Assembly (NCBI GenBank): GCA_002347285.1
Contig: DDXW01000030.1
Span: 1-48,169, forward strand
Origin: Rhodocyclaceae bacterium UBA2250
Lineage (GTDB): Bacteria; Pseudomonadota; Gammaproteobacteria; Burkholderiales; Rhodocyclaceae
Direction: 5' to 3'
DNA: 48,169 nucleotides
A program made the position numbers and the translations under genes. The notes under the pieces were generated by a model. It saw only the letters and a list, made by a program, of their open reading frames with translations. It did no database searches and was not told where the DNA came from. Shown here one piece after another: positions 7,726 to 16,201 of this stretch. Each line of letters begins with the position of its first letter. Positions within the stretch are counted from its first letter, which is position 1.

Positions 7726-9561
7726 ATGCCGAATGTCGCGTCGCCACACCCAGCCTTTCATGAAGAGATCCAGGCGCAGCTGACTGCGCTGCTGTACCGC
7801 AATGCGCGTACCGGGCAAACCGTCAATGTCCTGGTAGCGACCGCGCTTGCCATCCTCAGCTACCTGGAGCGCCCGCAGCCTCTGCTCGTCGCCTGGTGGG
7901 CACTGATATGCATCTTGTCGCTCGGCCGCTGGATAATGGCCAAGCGCTATGCATATCTCCAGCCGGCAGCGTACGAAGCACATGCCTGGCGGACGCGCTA
8001 TGTCGTCAGCACAGCTGCCTCCAGCGTGCTTTGGCTGAGCGGAGTGGCGCTGCTGATGTGGAGTGGCTCGGACAATCTCCGCTTCATGGCGGGCATGTCG
8101 TTGGCGGGCATGGTGGCCGGCGCCGTTCCCGTGCTCTCTCCGGTCTACATGGCATTCCGTCTCTATGCGACCACGATTCTGCTCGGCGTTGCAATGCTGT
8201 CGTTTTCCTACGCCACGGAACCGGTGCATTGGATCTTCGGCATGCTGACCCTGGTCTTCCTTTGGGCAACGTTGCGCAGCGCCAAACTTTTCAACGAGAC
8301 GCTCGAATCATCGATCCGGCTCGGCCTGGAGAAGAGCCACCTGGCGATGGATCTCGAACAGGCGCGTCAAGCCGCCGAGGCGGCCAGTTACGTCAAGAAC
8401 CGTTTTCTCGCCACGATGAGCCATGAAATCCGTACGCCGATGAACGGCATCCTCGGCATGGCGCAACTGCTGATGCAACCCGGTCTGCGGGACGACGAAC
8501 GCACGGATTTCGCCCGGACCATCCTGACCTCCGGCCAGACGCTGCTGACCCTGCTCAATGACATTCTCGACTTTTCCAAGATCGAGGCAGGCAAGCTGGC
8601 GCTCGAATCGCGGGCGTTCGAACCGTCCCAGGTGCTCCACGAAACCGCCCTGCTGTTCGCCGAAATGGCCGCCCAGAAAGGCCTGCGCCTGGTGGTCGTC
8701 AGCCCAGACCTGCCCAGCCGGCGCTATCTCGGCGATTCGCATCGCCTGCGCCAGATGCTGTCCAATCTGGTCAGCAACGCGATCAAGTTCACGGATCGCG
8801 GCGAAATCCGCATCGAAGCGAAAGAGATCGGACGCACGGCGCAGGAAGCCGTTCTCGAATTCTCGATTGCCGATACCGGCATCGGCATACCCGCGGACAA
8901 ACGGGACATCCTCTTCCAGCCTTTTTCCCAGGTGGACGACTCGACGACGCGCGAGCATGGCGGCACCGGTCTCGGACTGTCCATCGTCCGCAGCCTGGCG
9001 GAAATGATGGGGGGCGAAATCGGCGTGGCCAGCGAGGAAGGGAAAGGCTCGCGCTTCTGGTTCCGCATCCGCGCCGGCCTGGTGGCCAGCGGCGCGGACA
9101 CCCGCCAGGAGGGACGCGACGAATCGCCCGCAACGCATCCGTCCAATGCCAGCCCCGCGCTGAGCGGTCATGTGCTCGTCGTCGAGGACAACGCGGTCAA
9201 CCGCAAGGTCATCGCCGCCCTGCTGGGCAAGCTTGGCCTGACCGTCTCCGTCGCCGAGGACGGGAGCCAGTGCCTCGACCGGATCACGCACGGGGAGCGG
9301 TTCGACCTGATCCTGATGGATATCCAGATGCCGGTGCTGGACGGCCTGGCAGCGGCAGAGCGCATCCGCGCCTCGGAGCTAGAGAACGGCCGCGATCCCC
9401 TCCCGATCGTTGCACTGACCGCGGATGCCTTCGAGGAAGACCGGCAGCGCTGTCTGGCGGTGGGCATGAACGACTTCCTGGCCAAGCCCGTCGCCGTGGC
9501 CGATTTGCGCACGGTTCTCGGCAGATGGCTCGGCAAGGTGCCGGGCGAGGCGAAGGGATGA
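7726..9561 (+). CDS. Hybrid sensor histidine kinase with receiver domain
   Basis: This 611-residue membrane protein has an N-terminal region of about five or six hydrophobic segments (residues about 25-195). A coiled linker follows, then a HisKA dimerisation domain with phospho-acceptor H233 in MSHEIRTPMNG, an HATPase domain (N box NLVSNAIKF, G1 DTGIGIP, G2 GGTGLGLSI) and a C-terminal receiver with D532 in LILMDIQMP and the conserved lysine in NDFLAKPV. It is a BarA/LuxQ-like hybrid kinase; the signal is unknown. No partner response regulator is nearby. Its position inside a split iron-transport locus suggests, but does not show, a link to iron. TAATAT ends 7 bases before the ATG, so the transcript may be leaderless. 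Confidence 0.9.
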   Translation: MPNVASPHPAFHEEIQAQLTALLYRNARTGQTVNVLVATALAILSYLERPQPLLVAWWALICILSLGRWIMAKRYAYLQPAAYEAHAWRTRYVVSTAASSVLWLSGVALLMWSGSDNLRFMAGMSLAGMVAGAVPVLSPVYMAFRLYATTILLGVAMLSFSYATEPVHWIFGMLTLVFLWATLRSAKLFNETLESSIRLGLEKSHLAMDLEQARQAAEAASYVKNRFLATMSHEIRTPMNGILGMAQLLMQPGLRDDERTDFARTILTSGQTLLTLLNDILDFSKIEAGKLALESRAFEPSQVLHETALLFAEMAAQKGLRLVVVSPDLPSRRYLGDSHRLRQMLSNLVSNAIKFTDRGEIRIEAKEIGRTAQEAVLEFSIADTGIGIPADKRDILFQPFSQVDDSTTREHGGTGLGLSIVRSLAEMMGGEIGVASEEGKGSRFWFRIRAGLVASGADTRQEGRDESPATHPSNASPALSGHVLVVEDNAVNRKVIAALLGKLGLTVSVAEDGSQCLDRITHGERFDLILMDIQMPVLDGLAAAERIRASELENGRDPLPIVALTADAFEEDRQRCLAVGMNDFLAKPVAVADLRTVLGRWLGKVPGEAKG

Positions 9562-9582
9562 CTCGGCGCCGGCGGGGCGGCG

Positions 9583-11217
9583 CTATCTGCCCCGTGCGAT
9601 CTGCCGCGCCAGCAGGAACACCGGCAACAGACCGGCCGCGACGATCGCCAGCGCGGCGGTCGACGCCTCCGCGAGCCGCTCGTCGGCGGCCAGCGTGTAA
9701 GTCCGGGTCGCCAGCGTGTCGAAGTTGAATGGCCGCATCACGAGCGTCGCCGGCAGTTCCTTCATCACATCGACGAATACCAGCAGGCCGGCGGTCAGCA
9801 GGCTGCCGCGCAGCAGCGGCAGATGGATGCGGCGCAGGGTTCCACCCGCGCCGCAACCGAGACTCTGCGCCGCCGCGTCCATGCTCGGCGTGACGCGCGC
9901 CAGGCCGGATTCGACCGTCTGCAGGGCGATCGAGAGGAAGCGCGCGAGGTAGGCGTAGACCAGCGCGGCGATGCCGCCGGTCAGCAGCAGGCCGGGATTC
10001 CGGCCGAAGGCCTGGAGCCAGGCGTCGGCCAGCCAGTGGTCCAGCCGCGTCACCGGGATCAGTACGCCGACCGCGATCACCGATCCCGGCACCGCGTAGC
10101 CGAGCGCGACGATCCTGTTCGCGGCGGCGACGAGGCGCGTCGCCCAGCCGCGGCGCGCCAGCCGCTGTCCGTAGGCGAGCAGCACCGCCATCGCCACCGC
10201 CAGCACGGCGGCGATGGCGGCGACCAGCAGGCTGTTGCCGGCCAGCACGCCGTAGCCGAGGCCGACGCCGCTCTCGCTCGACGCGTCCTCATCCAGCGCC
10301 AGCGAAAGCAGCAGACCGGCCGGCAGCAGGAAGCCGAGCACCAGCGGCAGCAGGCAGGCGAATCCGGCCGCCCATGCCCGCCATCCGTCGAGCATGCGCC
10401 GCTCGCCCCTGCGGCGACCGGTTTCGTGGAAGCGTGCGCGGCCGCGGCTGGCGCGCTCCAGCGCCAGCAGGCACAGAACGAAGGCGAGCAGCGCCGCGGC
10501 GAGCTGGGCGGCGGCGATGCGGTCGCCCAGCGAGAACCAGGCGCGGTAGATGCCGGTGGTGAACGTCGGCACCGCGAAATAGGCGACCGTGCCGTAGTCG
10601 GCGAGCGTCTCCATCAGCGCCAGCGCCACGCCGGCGGCAATCGCCGGCCGAGCCAGCGGCAGCGAGACGCGCAGAAAAGCCCCGAGCGGCGCAAGGCCCA
10701 GCGAACGTGCCGCCTCGAAGGTGCTGCTGCCACGCTCGAGGAAGGCGGTGCGCGCCAGCAGATAGACGTAGGGATAGAGCGCGCAGACGAACATCGCGGC
10801 GGCGCCGCCGAGGCTGCGGATCTCGGGAAACCAGTAGTCGCCGCGGCGCCAGCCGAAGCTCTCGCGCAGCGTCGTCTGCACCGGACCGACGAACTGCAGC
10901 AGGTCGGTATAGACGTAGGCCATCACGTAGGCCGGTATCGCCAGCGGCAGCAGCAGCGCCCATTCGAACGCGCGCCGGCCCGGAAACTCGGCCATCGCGG
11001 TGAGCCAGGCGCACGTGGTGCCGACCACCGCGACGCCGAGGCCGACCAGCAGCGCGAGCATGAGGGAATTGCCGACGAACTCCGGCAGGACGGTCGCGGC
11101 CAGGTGCCCCCAGGTCTCCCCGCCGTCGCCGGCGAACAGGTTGAAGCCGACCGAGAACACCGGCAGGGCGACCAGAAGCCCGACCAGCGTCGGAATCACG
11201 ACCAGGGGAGAGCGCAT
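9583..11217 (-). CDS. fbpB: Fe(3+) ABC transporter permease
   Basis: This 544-residue protein has about twelve membrane segments arranged as two fused permease halves, as usual for FbpB/HitB. The binding-protein-dependent transport signatures (EAA loops) appear as FEAARSLGLAPLGAFLRVSLP in the first half and the equivalent MDAAAQSLGCGAGGTLRRIHLP in the second half; both would contact the ATPase FbpC. It is transcribed divergently from fbpC across a 46-base region with Fur-box-like sequence and converges with the kinase gene 21 bases downstream. It transports ferric iron across the inner membrane. Confidence 0.93.
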   Translation of the reverse strand: MRSPLVVIPTLVGLLVALPVFSVGFNLFAGDGGETWGHLAATVLPEFVGNSLMLALLVGLGVAVVGTTCAWLTAMAEFPGRRAFEWALLLPLAIPAYVMAYVYTDLLQFVGPVQTTLRESFGWRRGDYWFPEIRSLGGAAAMFVCALYPYVYLLARTAFLERGSSTFEAARSLGLAPLGAFLRVSLPLARPAIAAGVALALMETLADYGTVAYFAVPTFTTGIYRAWFSLGDRIAAAQLAAALLAFVLCLLALERASRGRARFHETGRRRGERRMLDGWRAWAAGFACLLPLVLGFLLPAGLLLSLALDEDASSESGVGLGYGVLAGNSLLVAAIAAVLAVAMAVLLAYGQRLARRGWATRLVAAANRIVALGYAVPGSVIAVGVLIPVTRLDHWLADAWLQAFGRNPGLLLTGGIAALVYAYLARFLSIALQTVESGLARVTPSMDAAAQSLGCGAGGTLRRIHLPLLRGSLLTAGLLVFVDVMKELPATLVMRPFNFDTLATRTYTLAADERLAEASTAALAIVAAGLLPVFLLARQIARGR

Positions 11218-11233
11218 CGATCAGGCGGAATAT

Positions 11234-11258
11234 TTGAGATTTATTCTCAATTATAATG
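11234..11258. promoter_or_regulatory. Fur-box-like operator and back-to-back -10 boxes between fbpB and fbpC
   Basis: TTGAGATTTATTCTCAA (11234-11250) is a perfect inverted repeat with 6-base arms and a 5-base centre. It overlaps a region with TATAAT on the plus strand (11252-11257) and TATAAT on the minus strand (11250-11255). Similar sequence occurs before fbpA (ATTCTCATTAATATAAT). I infer a Fur operator that controls fbpB and fbpC together. Confidence 0.6.
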
Positions 11259-11263
11259 ATTTC

Positions 11264-12319
11264 ATGAGCTTGCTTACCCTCGATGGCGTCAGCCATGCCT
11301 ACGGCCGGCAGGAAGTCGTGCGGGATCTGTCGCTGGAACTCGTCGACGGCGAGATCGGCTGCCTGCTGGGCGCCTCCGGCTGCGGCAAGACCACCGTGCT
11401 GCGGCTGATCGCCGGCTTCGAGACGCCTTCCTCCGGAACGATCCGCCTGCGCGGCGAGACCGTGGCCGCCGCGCGCCGCTGCGTGCCGCCCGAGCGGCGC
11501 CGGATCGGCATGGTGTTCCAGGACTACGCGCTGTTTCCCCATCTCACCGTGGCCGCCAACGTCGGTTTCGGCCTGCGGCAAGACTCGGCGCTGGCGCAGC
11601 GGCGTGTGGCCGAGTTGCTCGAACTCGTCGGCCTCGGCAGCCGGGGCGACAAGTATCCGCACGAACTGTCCGGCGGCCAGCAACAGCGCGTCGCGCTGGC
11701 GCGGGCGCTGGCGCCGCGCCCCCACCTGCTGCTGCTCGACGAGCCCTTCTCCAACCTCGACGTCGACCTGCGCGAGCGGCTCTCGCTCGAGGTGCGCGCC
11801 ATCCTCAAGGAGACCGGCACCGCCGCGGTCCTCGTCACGCACGACCAGCACGAAGCCTTCGCCGTCGCCGACCGCGTCGGCATCATGCATGCCGGCCGCA
11901 TCGAGCAGTGGGACACGCCCTACAACCTCTACCACCGCCCGGCGACGCGCCACGTCGCCGACTTCGTCGGCCAGGGCGTGTTCCTGCCGGGCCGCGTGCT
12001 CGGCGCCGCCTCGGTCGCCATCGAGCTCGGCACGCTGGGCTGCCGCCTGCCCGGCGACATCGCCGGCGACGAAACGGTGGATATCCTGCTGCGGCCGGAC
12101 GACGTGACCCATGACGATGCCGCCCCCAACCAGGCCGAAGTGGTCGCCAAGGCCTTTCGCGGCGCGGAGTTCCTCTACACGCTGCGGCTGCCCTCCGGCA
12201 CGCAGCTGCTCTCGCTGGTGCCCTCGCACCACGACCACGCGATCGGCGAACGCATCGGCATCCGCCTCGACGTCGACCATGTGGTAGCGTTCCGGCATGA
12301 TTCCGTGGCTGCCGGCTGA
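11264..12319 (+). CDS. fbpC: Fe(3+) ABC transporter ATP-binding protein
   Basis: This 351-residue ATPase energises ferric-iron import through FbpB. Walker A is GASGCGKTTVLRL, the Q loop lies in MVFQDYALFPHLTV, the signature is LSGGQQQRVALARAL and Walker B is LLLLDEPFSNLD; the switch histidine is in VLVTHDQHEAF. The C-terminal third is a TOBE-like regulatory domain. The start ATG lies only 7 bases after a plus-strand TATAAT, with no Shine-Dalgarno sequence, so a leaderless transcript is likely. The 3' end overlaps aat by 23 bases, so iron regulation may extend into the aat-bpt pair. Confidence 0.93.
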   Translation: MSLLTLDGVSHAYGRQEVVRDLSLELVDGEIGCLLGASGCGKTTVLRLIAGFETPSSGTIRLRGETVAAARRCVPPERRRIGMVFQDYALFPHLTVAANVGFGLRQDSALAQRRVAELLELVGLGSRGDKYPHELSGGQQQRVALARALAPRPHLLLLDEPFSNLDVDLRERLSLEVRAILKETGTAAVLVTHDQHEAFAVADRVGIMHAGRIEQWDTPYNLYHRPATRHVADFVGQGVFLPGRVLGAASVAIELGTLGCRLPGDIAGDETVDILLRPDDVTHDDAAPNQAEVVAKAFRGAEFLYTLRLPSGTQLLSLVPSHHDHAIGERIGIRLDVDHVVAFRHDSVAAG

Positions 12320-13013
12320 ACCCGTCTTCCCCCCCGTCTCACGCGCCCTGCGCGACCCCGATGGCCTGTTGGCCGCCGGCGGCGACCTCTCCCCGCAACG
12401 GCTGCTCGCCGCCTATCGGCAGGGCATCTTCCCCTGGTACGCCGCCGGCGAGCCGATCCTCTGGTGGAGCCCCGATCCGCGCATGGTGCTGTTCCCCGAC
12501 GCGATGCGCATCACGCGCTCGCTGGCGAGGACGCTGAAGAACGCCGAGTATGAAGTACGGCTCGACACCGCCTTCGATCAAGTGGTCGCCGCCTGCGCCG
12601 CGACGCCGCGGCCGGGCCAGTCGGGCACCTGGATCACCGCCGCAATGCAGGCCGCCTATGTCCGCCTGCATGCGCTCGGCCATGCCCACAGCGTCGAGGT
12701 CTGGCGCGCCGGCGAGCTGATCGGCGGCCTCTACGGCGTTGCGGTCGGCCGCGCCTTCTGCGGCGAATCGATGTTCTCGCACGCCACCGATGCCTCGAAG
12801 ATCGCGCTGGCCCATCTCTGCCGTTATCTCGCCGCGCGCGGATACGGCATAATCGACTGCCAGATGGAAACCGCCCACCTCGCCTCCCTCGGCGCCCGCC
12901 CGATCCCGCGCGACGAATACCTCGCCCGCCTGAGCGCGCTCGCGGACGGCGGCGCCCCCCCCGGCCGTTGGCCGGCCGGCGGGATCGACGGCGCATTCAG
13001 GAAGCCGGCATGA
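12297..13013 (+). CDS. aat: Leucyl/phenylalanyl-tRNA--protein transferase
   Basis: This 238-residue cytoplasmic enzyme transfers leucine or phenylalanine from tRNA to N-terminal arginine or lysine of proteins, marking them for ClpAP degradation. Family features are the N-terminal FPPVSRALRDPDGLLAAGGD, YRQGIFPWY, WWSPDPRMVLFP and the central GGLYGVAVGRAFCGESMFS motif. The length is typical. It overlaps fbpC by 23 bases and the next gene by 4 bases (ATGA), indicating translational coupling with bpt, a second N-end-rule transferase. Confidence 0.96.
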   Translation: MIPWLPAEPVFPPVSRALRDPDGLLAAGGDLSPQRLLAAYRQGIFPWYAAGEPILWWSPDPRMVLFPDAMRITRSLARTLKNAEYEVRLDTAFDQVVAACAATPRPGQSGTWITAAMQAAYVRLHALGHAHSVEVWRAGELIGGLYGVAVGRAFCGESMFSHATDASKIALAHLCRYLAARGYGIIDCQMETAHLASLGARPIPRDEYLARLSALADGGAPPGRWPAGGIDGAFRKPA

Positions 13014-13741
13014 CGCATTTAAGAGATCTGCCGCCCTTCCCGCTGCTGCAGTTCTACGCCACGTCTCCTTATGGCTGCTCCTATCTTCCCGGTCGCCTCG
13101 CGCGCTCGCAGGTCGCCACGCCCACCCACCTGATCGACACCGCCACCTACAGCGAACTGGTCGGGATCGGCTTCCGCCGCAGCGGCGTATTCACCTACCG
13201 CCCCTGGTGCGACACCTGCCGCGAATGCGTGCCGGTGCGCATCCCCGTCGCGGACTTCCAGCCGAACCGCAGCCAGCGCCGCGCGCTCGCGCACCACGGC
13301 GATCTCGAAGCGCGCGAACGGCCGCTGGTCTTCCGCGAGGAGCACTACGCGCTCTACCAGCGCTACCAGTTCGCCCGCCACTCGGGCGGCGGCATGGACA
13401 ACGACAGCCGCGAGCAGTATGGCCACTTCCTGCTGCAGACCCACGTCGACAGCCGCCTGATCGAATTCCGCGCGGGCGAGGAACTGCGCATGGTCAGCAT
13501 CATCGACGTGCTCGCCGACGGTCTGTCGTCGGTCTATACCTTCTACGATCCCGACCTGCCGGGCGCGAGCCTCGGCACCTACGCGATCCTCTGGCAGATC
13601 GCCCAGTGCCAGCATCTCGGCCTGCCCCATCTCTATCTCGGCTACTGGATCCGCGACAGCCGCAAGATGGCCTACAAGACCCAATTCCGCCCGCTCGAAG
13701 CCTTGCGGCAGGGCAACTGGGAACGCCTGGAGACCGGGTAG
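13010..13741 (+). CDS. bpt: Aspartate/glutamate leucyltransferase (arginyltransferase-like)
   Basis: This 243-residue protein belongs to the bacterial ATE1-like family, which adds leucine to N-terminal aspartate or glutamate in the N-end-rule pathway. The N-terminal domain shows FYATSPYGCSYLPGRLARSQ and the cysteine cluster in YRPWCDTCRECVPVRI; the C-terminal domain has SSVYTFYDPDLPGASLGTY and YLGYWIRDSRKMAYK. The start ATG overlaps the aat stop (ATGA), so the two are translated together. A longer in-frame ORF upstream is antiparallel to the family and was not used. Confidence 0.95.
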   Translation: MTHLRDLPPFPLLQFYATSPYGCSYLPGRLARSQVATPTHLIDTATYSELVGIGFRRSGVFTYRPWCDTCRECVPVRIPVADFQPNRSQRRALAHHGDLEARERPLVFREEHYALYQRYQFARHSGGGMDNDSREQYGHFLLQTHVDSRLIEFRAGEELRMVSIIDVLADGLSSVYTFYDPDLPGASLGTYAILWQIAQCQHLGLPHLYLGYWIRDSRKMAYKTQFRPLEALRQGNWERLETG

Positions 13742-13820
13742 CCGCCTCGCCGGCGCCGAGTTTTGCGCCGGCCGTTTTCGTGGCAACATAGCCGCTCAAA
13801 ACAACAGCCTGGAGGAGGCC

Positions 13821-14333
13821 ATGAAGAACCATTCCACCCCGACGCAACGCATCGCCCTCGCCCTGCTGGCGGCGGCAACGCTGGCCGGCGCGGCGCTCGC
13901 CCGCGACGAGACCTTCGGCAAGAACGAACTGCCGATCCACGACGCGGCGCGCATGGGCACGCGCGCCGAGGTCGAGCGCATCCTGAAGCAGAACCCGGCC
14001 ATGCGCGACGTGCCGAACGAGGGACTCGGCTCCACGCCGCTGCACCTGGCCGCGCTCAACCTCGATCCCGGTCCGCTGCAGGCGCTGCTCGCCGCCGGCG
14101 CCAACGTCAACGCGCGCGACAAGGAAGGCGCGACGCCGCTGCACATGGCCGCCTTCGCGACGCGCACCGAGCACGCCAAGCTGCTGCTCAAGGCCGGCGC
14201 CGATCCGCTGCTCAAGACCAACGAGGGCCGCGACGTCGCCAGCCTGGCGCGCCGCGTGCGCGCCGACGAGGTCGCCGGCATCGTCTCGATCTGGCTGCTC
14301 AAGGGCTGCAAGCCCAGGACGGACTGCATCTGA
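13821..14333 (+). CDS. Exported ankyrin-repeat protein
   Basis: This 170-residue protein begins with a signal peptide ending near residue 27 (LAGAALA). The mature part contains about three ankyrin repeats: NELPIHDAARMG, GSTPLHLAALN and GATPLHMAAF. A final helical segment ends in a cysteine-containing tail (CKPRTDC). Ankyrin repeats mediate protein contacts, and a periplasmic location is inferred. A strong GGAGGAGG ribosome-binding site precedes the ATG. The stop codon overlaps the putative CTG start of the following flavoprotein, so the two gene products may be partners. Its exact function is not recognised. Confidence 0.85.
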   Translation: MKNHSTPTQRIALALLAAATLAGAALARDETFGKNELPIHDAARMGTRAEVERILKQNPAMRDVPNEGLGSTPLHLAALNLDPGPLQALLAAGANVNARDKEGATPLHMAAFATRTEHAKLLLKAGADPLLKTNEGRDVASLARRVRADEVAGIVSIWLLKGCKPRTDCI

Positions 14334-15595
14334 AGCGCCGCAGCTTCCTCGCCGCGACGGCTGCGCTCGGCACCGCATCCTTTCTTCCCGCCGCCCGCGC
14401 GGCACAACGGCGCGTCGTCGTCATCGGCGGCGGCTGGGGCGGGCTGGCGGCGGCGCGCCATCTGCGCGCGCTGGCGCCCGAACTCGACGTCACGCTGATC
14501 GAACGGAACGCCGCCTTCTGGTCCTGCCCGCTCTCCAACAAGTGGCTGGTCGGCCTGATCGATGGCAACGTTCTCAGCTACGACTACCAGGCCGCCGCGC
14601 GGGCGTTCGGCTATCGCTTCGTCCAGGCCGAAGTCAATGCGATCAACCGCGACCGCCGCCGGGTCGTCAGCAGCGCCGGCGTCTTTCCCTACGACTGGCT
14701 GGTCCTGGCGGCAGGCATCCGCCACGACTACGCCGCCTGGTTCGGCGACGACCGCGCGGCGGCGGCGCAGGCGCACGCGCGCTACCCCGCCGCCTGGACG
14801 GCGGGCGGCGAGTTCGCCGCGCTGCGCGCGAAGCTGGATAGTTTTCCGGGCGGCGACCTGCTGATGACGCTTCCGCCGGCGCCCTTCCGCTGCCAGCCGG
14901 CGCCCTACGAACGTGCGGCGCTGCTGGCCGGCTGGTTCGAGGCGCGCAAGATTCCCGGCCGCATCGTCATCCTCGACCCGAATCCGCCCTTCCAGGAATT
15001 CCAGCGCATCTACCGCGATCGCTTCCCGCAGCGCGTCGCCTACCATGCGCAGACGGCCGTCGTCGGCATCGACCTGCAGCGCCGCCTCGCCAGAACCGAA
15101 TTCGACGATTACCCGTTCGACGACGCGATCCTGATGCCGCCGCAGCAGGCCGGCGACCTGGCCTGGCAGGCCGGGCTGATTGGCCGCGACGGCGCAGGCA
15201 CGCCGACCGGCTGGGCCGCCGTCGATCCGCTCACCTTCGCGGCGCGCGCCGACGCGAACATCTACCTGGTCGGCGACATGGTCGACCGGGTCTCCGGCCT
15301 GTTCGGCCACTATCCGAAGACCGGCCAGATGGCGGCGCGCCAGGGCTGCATCGCCGCGCGGCAGATCGCCGCGCGGGCGCGCGGCGAAACCGCCGCGCCC
15401 GAATTCCCCGACAGCCTCTGCCTGATCACGACCAGCTACGATCCGCCGGCGGCGATCCGCATCGCGGCAAGCTACCGGCTGCGCGCCGACGGCGAAATCA
15501 TGCAGCGGATGCAGACGGAACGCGACGCCCAGCCGCGCGGCGAGGATCTCGCCTGGGCGCGCGGCCTGTTCGCCGAACTGCTCGCGCCGCGCTGA
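14330..15595 (+). CDS. Flavocytochrome c sulfide dehydrogenase-type flavoprotein (FccB-like)
   Basis: About 421 residues. An N-terminal Tat-like signal (RRSFLAATAALG, cleavage near ARA) precedes the FAD dinucleotide fold VVVIGGGWGGLAAARHL. Further family signatures are FWSCPLSNKWLVG, the cysteine C188 in PFRCQPAPYERA and C340 after the KTGQMAARQG segment, which could form the redox disulfide of the sulfide dehydrogenase family. YLVGDMVDR is the second FAD motif. It probably oxidises a sulfur compound in the periplasm, but no cytochrome subunit gene is adjacent. No ATG, GTG or TTG is found near the signal peptide; CTG at 14330-14332, overlapping the upstream stop as CTGA with AGGACGGA just upstream, is the best start. 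Confidence 0.8.
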   Translation: MKRRSFLAATAALGTASFLPAARAAQRRVVVIGGGWGGLAAARHLRALAPELDVTLIERNAAFWSCPLSNKWLVGLIDGNVLSYDYQAAARAFGYRFVQAEVNAINRDRRRVVSSAGVFPYDWLVLAAGIRHDYAAWFGDDRAAAAQAHARYPAAWTAGGEFAALRAKLDSFPGGDLLMTLPPAPFRCQPAPYERAALLAGWFEARKIPGRIVILDPNPPFQEFQRIYRDRFPQRVAYHAQTAVVGIDLQRRLARTEFDDYPFDDAILMPPQQAGDLAWQAGLIGRDGAGTPTGWAAVDPLTFAARADANIYLVGDMVDRVSGLFGHYPKTGQMAARQGCIAARQIAARARGETAAPEFPDSLCLITTSYDPPAAIRIAASYRLRADGEIMQRMQTERDAQPRGEDLAWARGLFAELLAPR

Positions 15596-15601
15596 CGCGC
15601 C

Positions 15602-16117
15602 TCAGTGGCGCGCCCAGACGCGCGTCCTGCCGTCCTTCTCGACCAGATAGGTGTTGAACATCTCGCGGCGCACGCGGTTCGCGGCGCCGTCGCCGTCGAG
15701 CATGGTGCAGCCGGTCTCGCAGCCGGTGCCCTGCAGCACGTCGAGCCCCGGCGCGCCGCGCGGGCCGCCGGGCACGGCCAGGCCGCGCGCCTGCGGCTTC
15801 TCCTGCAGCAGTTGCAGGATGTCGGGCGCCGGCACGTGGCCCTCGACGAAATAGCCTCCGACCACCGCGGTATGGCGCGCCTCGAGATCGGCGCCGATGC
15901 CGAAGCGCTGCTTGATCGCCGCCATGTCCTGCGTGTCGTCGAGCGTGACGACGAAGCCGTGCTGGCGCAGGTGCTCGGCCCATTCGGCGCAGGCCAGGCA
16001 CACCTTCGGCACATAGACCTTCACCGGCGGCAGGGCCGACGAACCGGATGCCGCCGCGACCTGGGCCGCCAGCGGCAGCATCGCGGCCAGCAATACCTTT
16101 CCAAGCAACTTGCGCAT
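15602..16117 (-). CDS. DUF411 family protein, exported, with cysteine-rich C-terminal extension
   Basis: This 171-residue protein has a signal peptide (LLGKVLLAAMLPLAAQVAAA) and a DUF411 domain. The domain shows VYVPKVCLACAEWAEHLRQH, DDTQDMAAIKQRFGI, HTAVVGGYFVEGHVPA and GLAVPGGPRGAPGLDV. DUF411 proteins are small, often near copper-resistance genes, and their CxxC site suggests metal or thiol chemistry; the function is unproven. The segment after about residue 125 (GTGCETGCTMLDGD, then EMFNTYLVEKDGRTRVW) goes beyond the usual domain. It converges with the FccB-like gene, with 6 bases between stops. The start is ATG at 16115-16117. Confidence 0.85.
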   Translation of the reverse strand: MRKLLGKVLLAAMLPLAAQVAAASGSSALPPVKVYVPKVCLACAEWAEHLRQHGFVVTLDDTQDMAAIKQRFGIGADLEARHTAVVGGYFVEGHVPAPDILQLLQEKPQARGLAVPGGPRGAPGLDVLQGTGCETGCTMLDGDGAANRVRREMFNTYLVEKDGRTRVWARH

Positions 16118-16201
16118 GTACGTTCCCCCGAACGATGACCTCGGCGAAAATCGTAGCACAGGGAACCGCCGCACCCGAGTCGCCCCGGTAGAATGCCGGC
16201 C

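Noticed and set aside
8308..9291. A minus-strand frame opposite the histidine kinase
   Set aside because: It is the shadow of a gene with complete HisKA, HATPase and receiver motifs.
13763..14329. An upstream extension of the FccB-like frame through the ankyrin gene, starting at ATG 13763
   Set aside because: The extension is arginine-rich, off-frame translation of the ankyrin gene and would bury the Tat-like signal in the middle of the protein.
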